The position numbers and the translations under genes are program-made. From Candidatus Poseidoniales archaeon (GTDB taxonomy: Archaea > Thermoplasmatota > Poseidoniia > Poseidoniales > Poseidoniaceae): 14,513 nt of DNA. The first letter of the stretch is position 1; the number at the start of each line of letters is the position of its first letter. The stretch is taken from positions 1-14,513 of the forward strand of contig JAAXIR010000227.1 in NCBI GenBank assembly GCA_012270265.1. The letters are read 5' to 3'. The notes beneath the pieces were generated by a model, which saw only the letters and a list, made by a program, of their open reading frames with translations, did not search any database and was not told where the DNA came from. Shown in pieces: positions 14,301 through 14,513 of the stretch.

Positions 14301-14513
14301 GATGAGACCTCCACTCAAGTCGTTGGTTGTCGTGTTGAGAATGGAGTGCGCAATCATCGGTGTCCATGCGTAACTGCCTTCGCCTTTTTGCTGACCGACA
14401 AGTTCAGCCGTCGTCCAATTGTAGGATTCGATAACGTAGCCAATCGGGTGAACAATCTCGATCATGCCCATGGCAGAGCGACCAGTGAATTGGTTTCCAA
14501 GACGCTGAACCTC
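11385..14513 (-). CDS. Large membrane-anchored surface protein with Ig-like modules, 5' partial
   Basis: 1042 residues are visible. The frame is open through base 14513, so the true N-terminus, presumably with a signal peptide, lies beyond the window, and the internal ATG at 14471 is not the start. Residues about 118-310 look like a jelly-roll/MAM-like domain (WRHSNPGADYPSG, EYISTQFYAQTWGS, EGMHVDDFIQFGI). After it come tandem beta-rich modules of about 115 residues marked by NNGYS, NIGNRD, NLGNDD and NYGNSDD, resembling CARDB/NEW3-type Ig-like domains. Many N-x-S/T sites suggest glycosylation. One membrane helix (934-955, IVLWSGFLIVVGVLGFITFK) follows an acidic stretch. The cytoplasmic tail is acidic, then Pro/Ala-rich, and ends with GWTMEQWEHYGQQYLDGQL. 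No catalytic motif was seen in the visible part. Related to S-layer-like or adhesion/peptidase-associated exoproteins; role not assigned. Confidence 0.8.
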   Translation of the reverse strand, partial: EVQRLGNQFTGRSAMGMIEIVHPIGYVIESYNWTTAELVGQQKGEGSYAWTPMIAHSILNTTTNDLSGGLIIRASVLYSGDDLNDNDVLEQAVPVAIMKDKFDGTTLAVETPTFISGRYPSSGGDATGGGSWQTDTGGPEGTDHWRHSNPGADYPSGAHDRLVHMFFPAGGQCGALGQLDPGMSQTYQTYICRKTFFAGEYISTQFYAQTWGSLAAGDNVAFELWRGSGNYNNKMESLTWNFTNAAPSPAPGQWTNVSWDPQVDWAQIPGLSNPDLFLGGNSYSIGLLFNSDNSGASEGMHVDDFIQFGISKVADFELDIDCDNPEAGYSSPPSNTVSLHCMVTNNGYSSATISVYSNVTNLTWMDPAFPSIRIETTNPNDFFSPVIIQGLGAGETTDVYVNISIPAGADVQQQTWQVWFRDSGGTNSGEKGRVSMNLAVTEQFGVSLTSQTPLLADTLLPGESGLIPVRLQNIGNRDASYNLVTTFSDDGWSAVVEDETGVPVPNPIILGKAEVINLKLNVTANNLATPGVVSFNLRATCPSCGTSLFGADILGRNIEVPILRQASISADENTFSSAADGVTETVYMTLLNLGNDDEQYALSLGGPHQYLLGAELAGETTAILDAWDGETTLILTLPMPVGLSPAPYYVDVIATNVDDASVSVTYRINVEILDTAAVIVMDESSDQSFLPGSMDTTDRTFNITNYGNSDDRFTITLDVPDGMVAALIDPVPIGDVATTPIIPSGESWDARVRFRFLADADGSRTLGLTATSVNDPSISDTGEATYLVGRQGTIDLTPPAPISIEEADLIYVMDIEVKNKLNPLVYPSQTISMDKVDGDWSSYLSVRIDSDDRQFALESDMSRTVTVEVQVSEATLINLPSDTLTVNFTIYATSLTVADSPTAKLTVVLQKQTPTAGEGDGASSEDDGELVKNIVLWSGFLIVVGVLGFITFKILTTIEKEDDLDDWDDMYQDSLTATYGAVAAAPTVPTAAPPSPEPVAVPEAAPPAPVSAGPPLPPGGLPDGWTMEQWEHYGQQYLDGQL
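11388..11444 (-). other. GWTMEQW-type C-terminal motif
   Basis: The last 19 residues, GWTMEQWEHYGQQYLDGQL, follow a Pro/Ala-rich linker and LPPGGLPD. The contrast between a low-complexity linker and a compact aromatic, amphipathic end suggests a small docking or sorting element on the cytoplasmic side. I believe similar endings occur on other membrane proteins of Marine Group II, but I cannot check this here. Confidence 0.5.
11649..11714 (-). other. Transmembrane segment of the surface protein
   Basis: Codes for about 22 hydrophobic residues (IVLWSGFLIVVGVLGFITFK and two more). An acidic, Ser-rich stretch precedes it and an acidic segment with KEDD and DDWDD follows. This places the long N-terminal part outside and about 87 residues inside. 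Confidence 0.85.

Noticed and set aside
1..14513. CRISPR array, insertion sequence, tRNA or rRNA gene
   Set aside because: No spaced direct repeats, transposase-like frames, terminal inverted repeats or stable RNA signatures were seen.

Overview
The window reads as chromosome of a marine Euryarchaeota/Thermoplasmatota-type archaeon, most likely Marine Group II (Poseidoniales). Evidence: ribosomal proteins of archaeal type in the archaeal order (L3-L4-L23-L2-S19-L22-S3), a group II chaperonin (thermosome), a Hef/FANCM-type helicase, and a large surface protein with a cytoplasmic tail ending in a GWTMEQW-type motif that I associate, from memory only, with this group. Coding density is very high. 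There is no tRNA, rRNA, CRISPR array or insertion sequence that I can support.

Region 1 (1-4672, minus strand): seven ribosomal protein genes in one tight operon, with S3 running off the left edge. Most genes have a strong GAGG(TG) ribosome binding site 7-9 bases before the ATG, often overlapping the stop codon of the gene upstream. Region 2 (4673-4961): the only long non-coding gap. It lies between the divergent rpL3 and helicase genes and can fold into a dense series of hairpins. The folding is better on the minus strand, so it is a candidate structured leader of the ribosomal operon. Region 3 (4962-6776, plus strand): a Hef-type helicase without the nuclease half, with a likely PCNA-binding motif near its C-terminus.

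Region 4 (6763-9591, minus strand) is the most unusual part. A 654-residue protein joins an intact one-cluster ferredoxin and an intact flavodoxin to a domain that follows the SdhB/FrdB (TfrB) iron-sulfur subunit along its length, but has lost every cluster-binding cysteine. The next gene, 9 bases downstream, is an HdrB/SdhE-like CCG protein that has lost eight of its ten usual ligand cysteines. The two proteins look like a co-evolved pair in which the FrdB/HdrB electron wire was stripped of its clusters while the fold was kept. The function is unknown to me.

Region 5 (9702-11324, minus): thermosome subunit, with an odd substitution in an ATP-binding motif. Region 6 (11385-14513, minus, 5'-truncated by the window edge): a large membrane-anchored surface protein with a jelly-roll-like region, tandem Ig-like modules, one transmembrane helix and a Pro/Ala-rich cytoplasmic tail. 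Genes of regions 4-6 are codirectional and closely spaced; the helicase and the HdrB-like gene converge and overlap by 14 bases.
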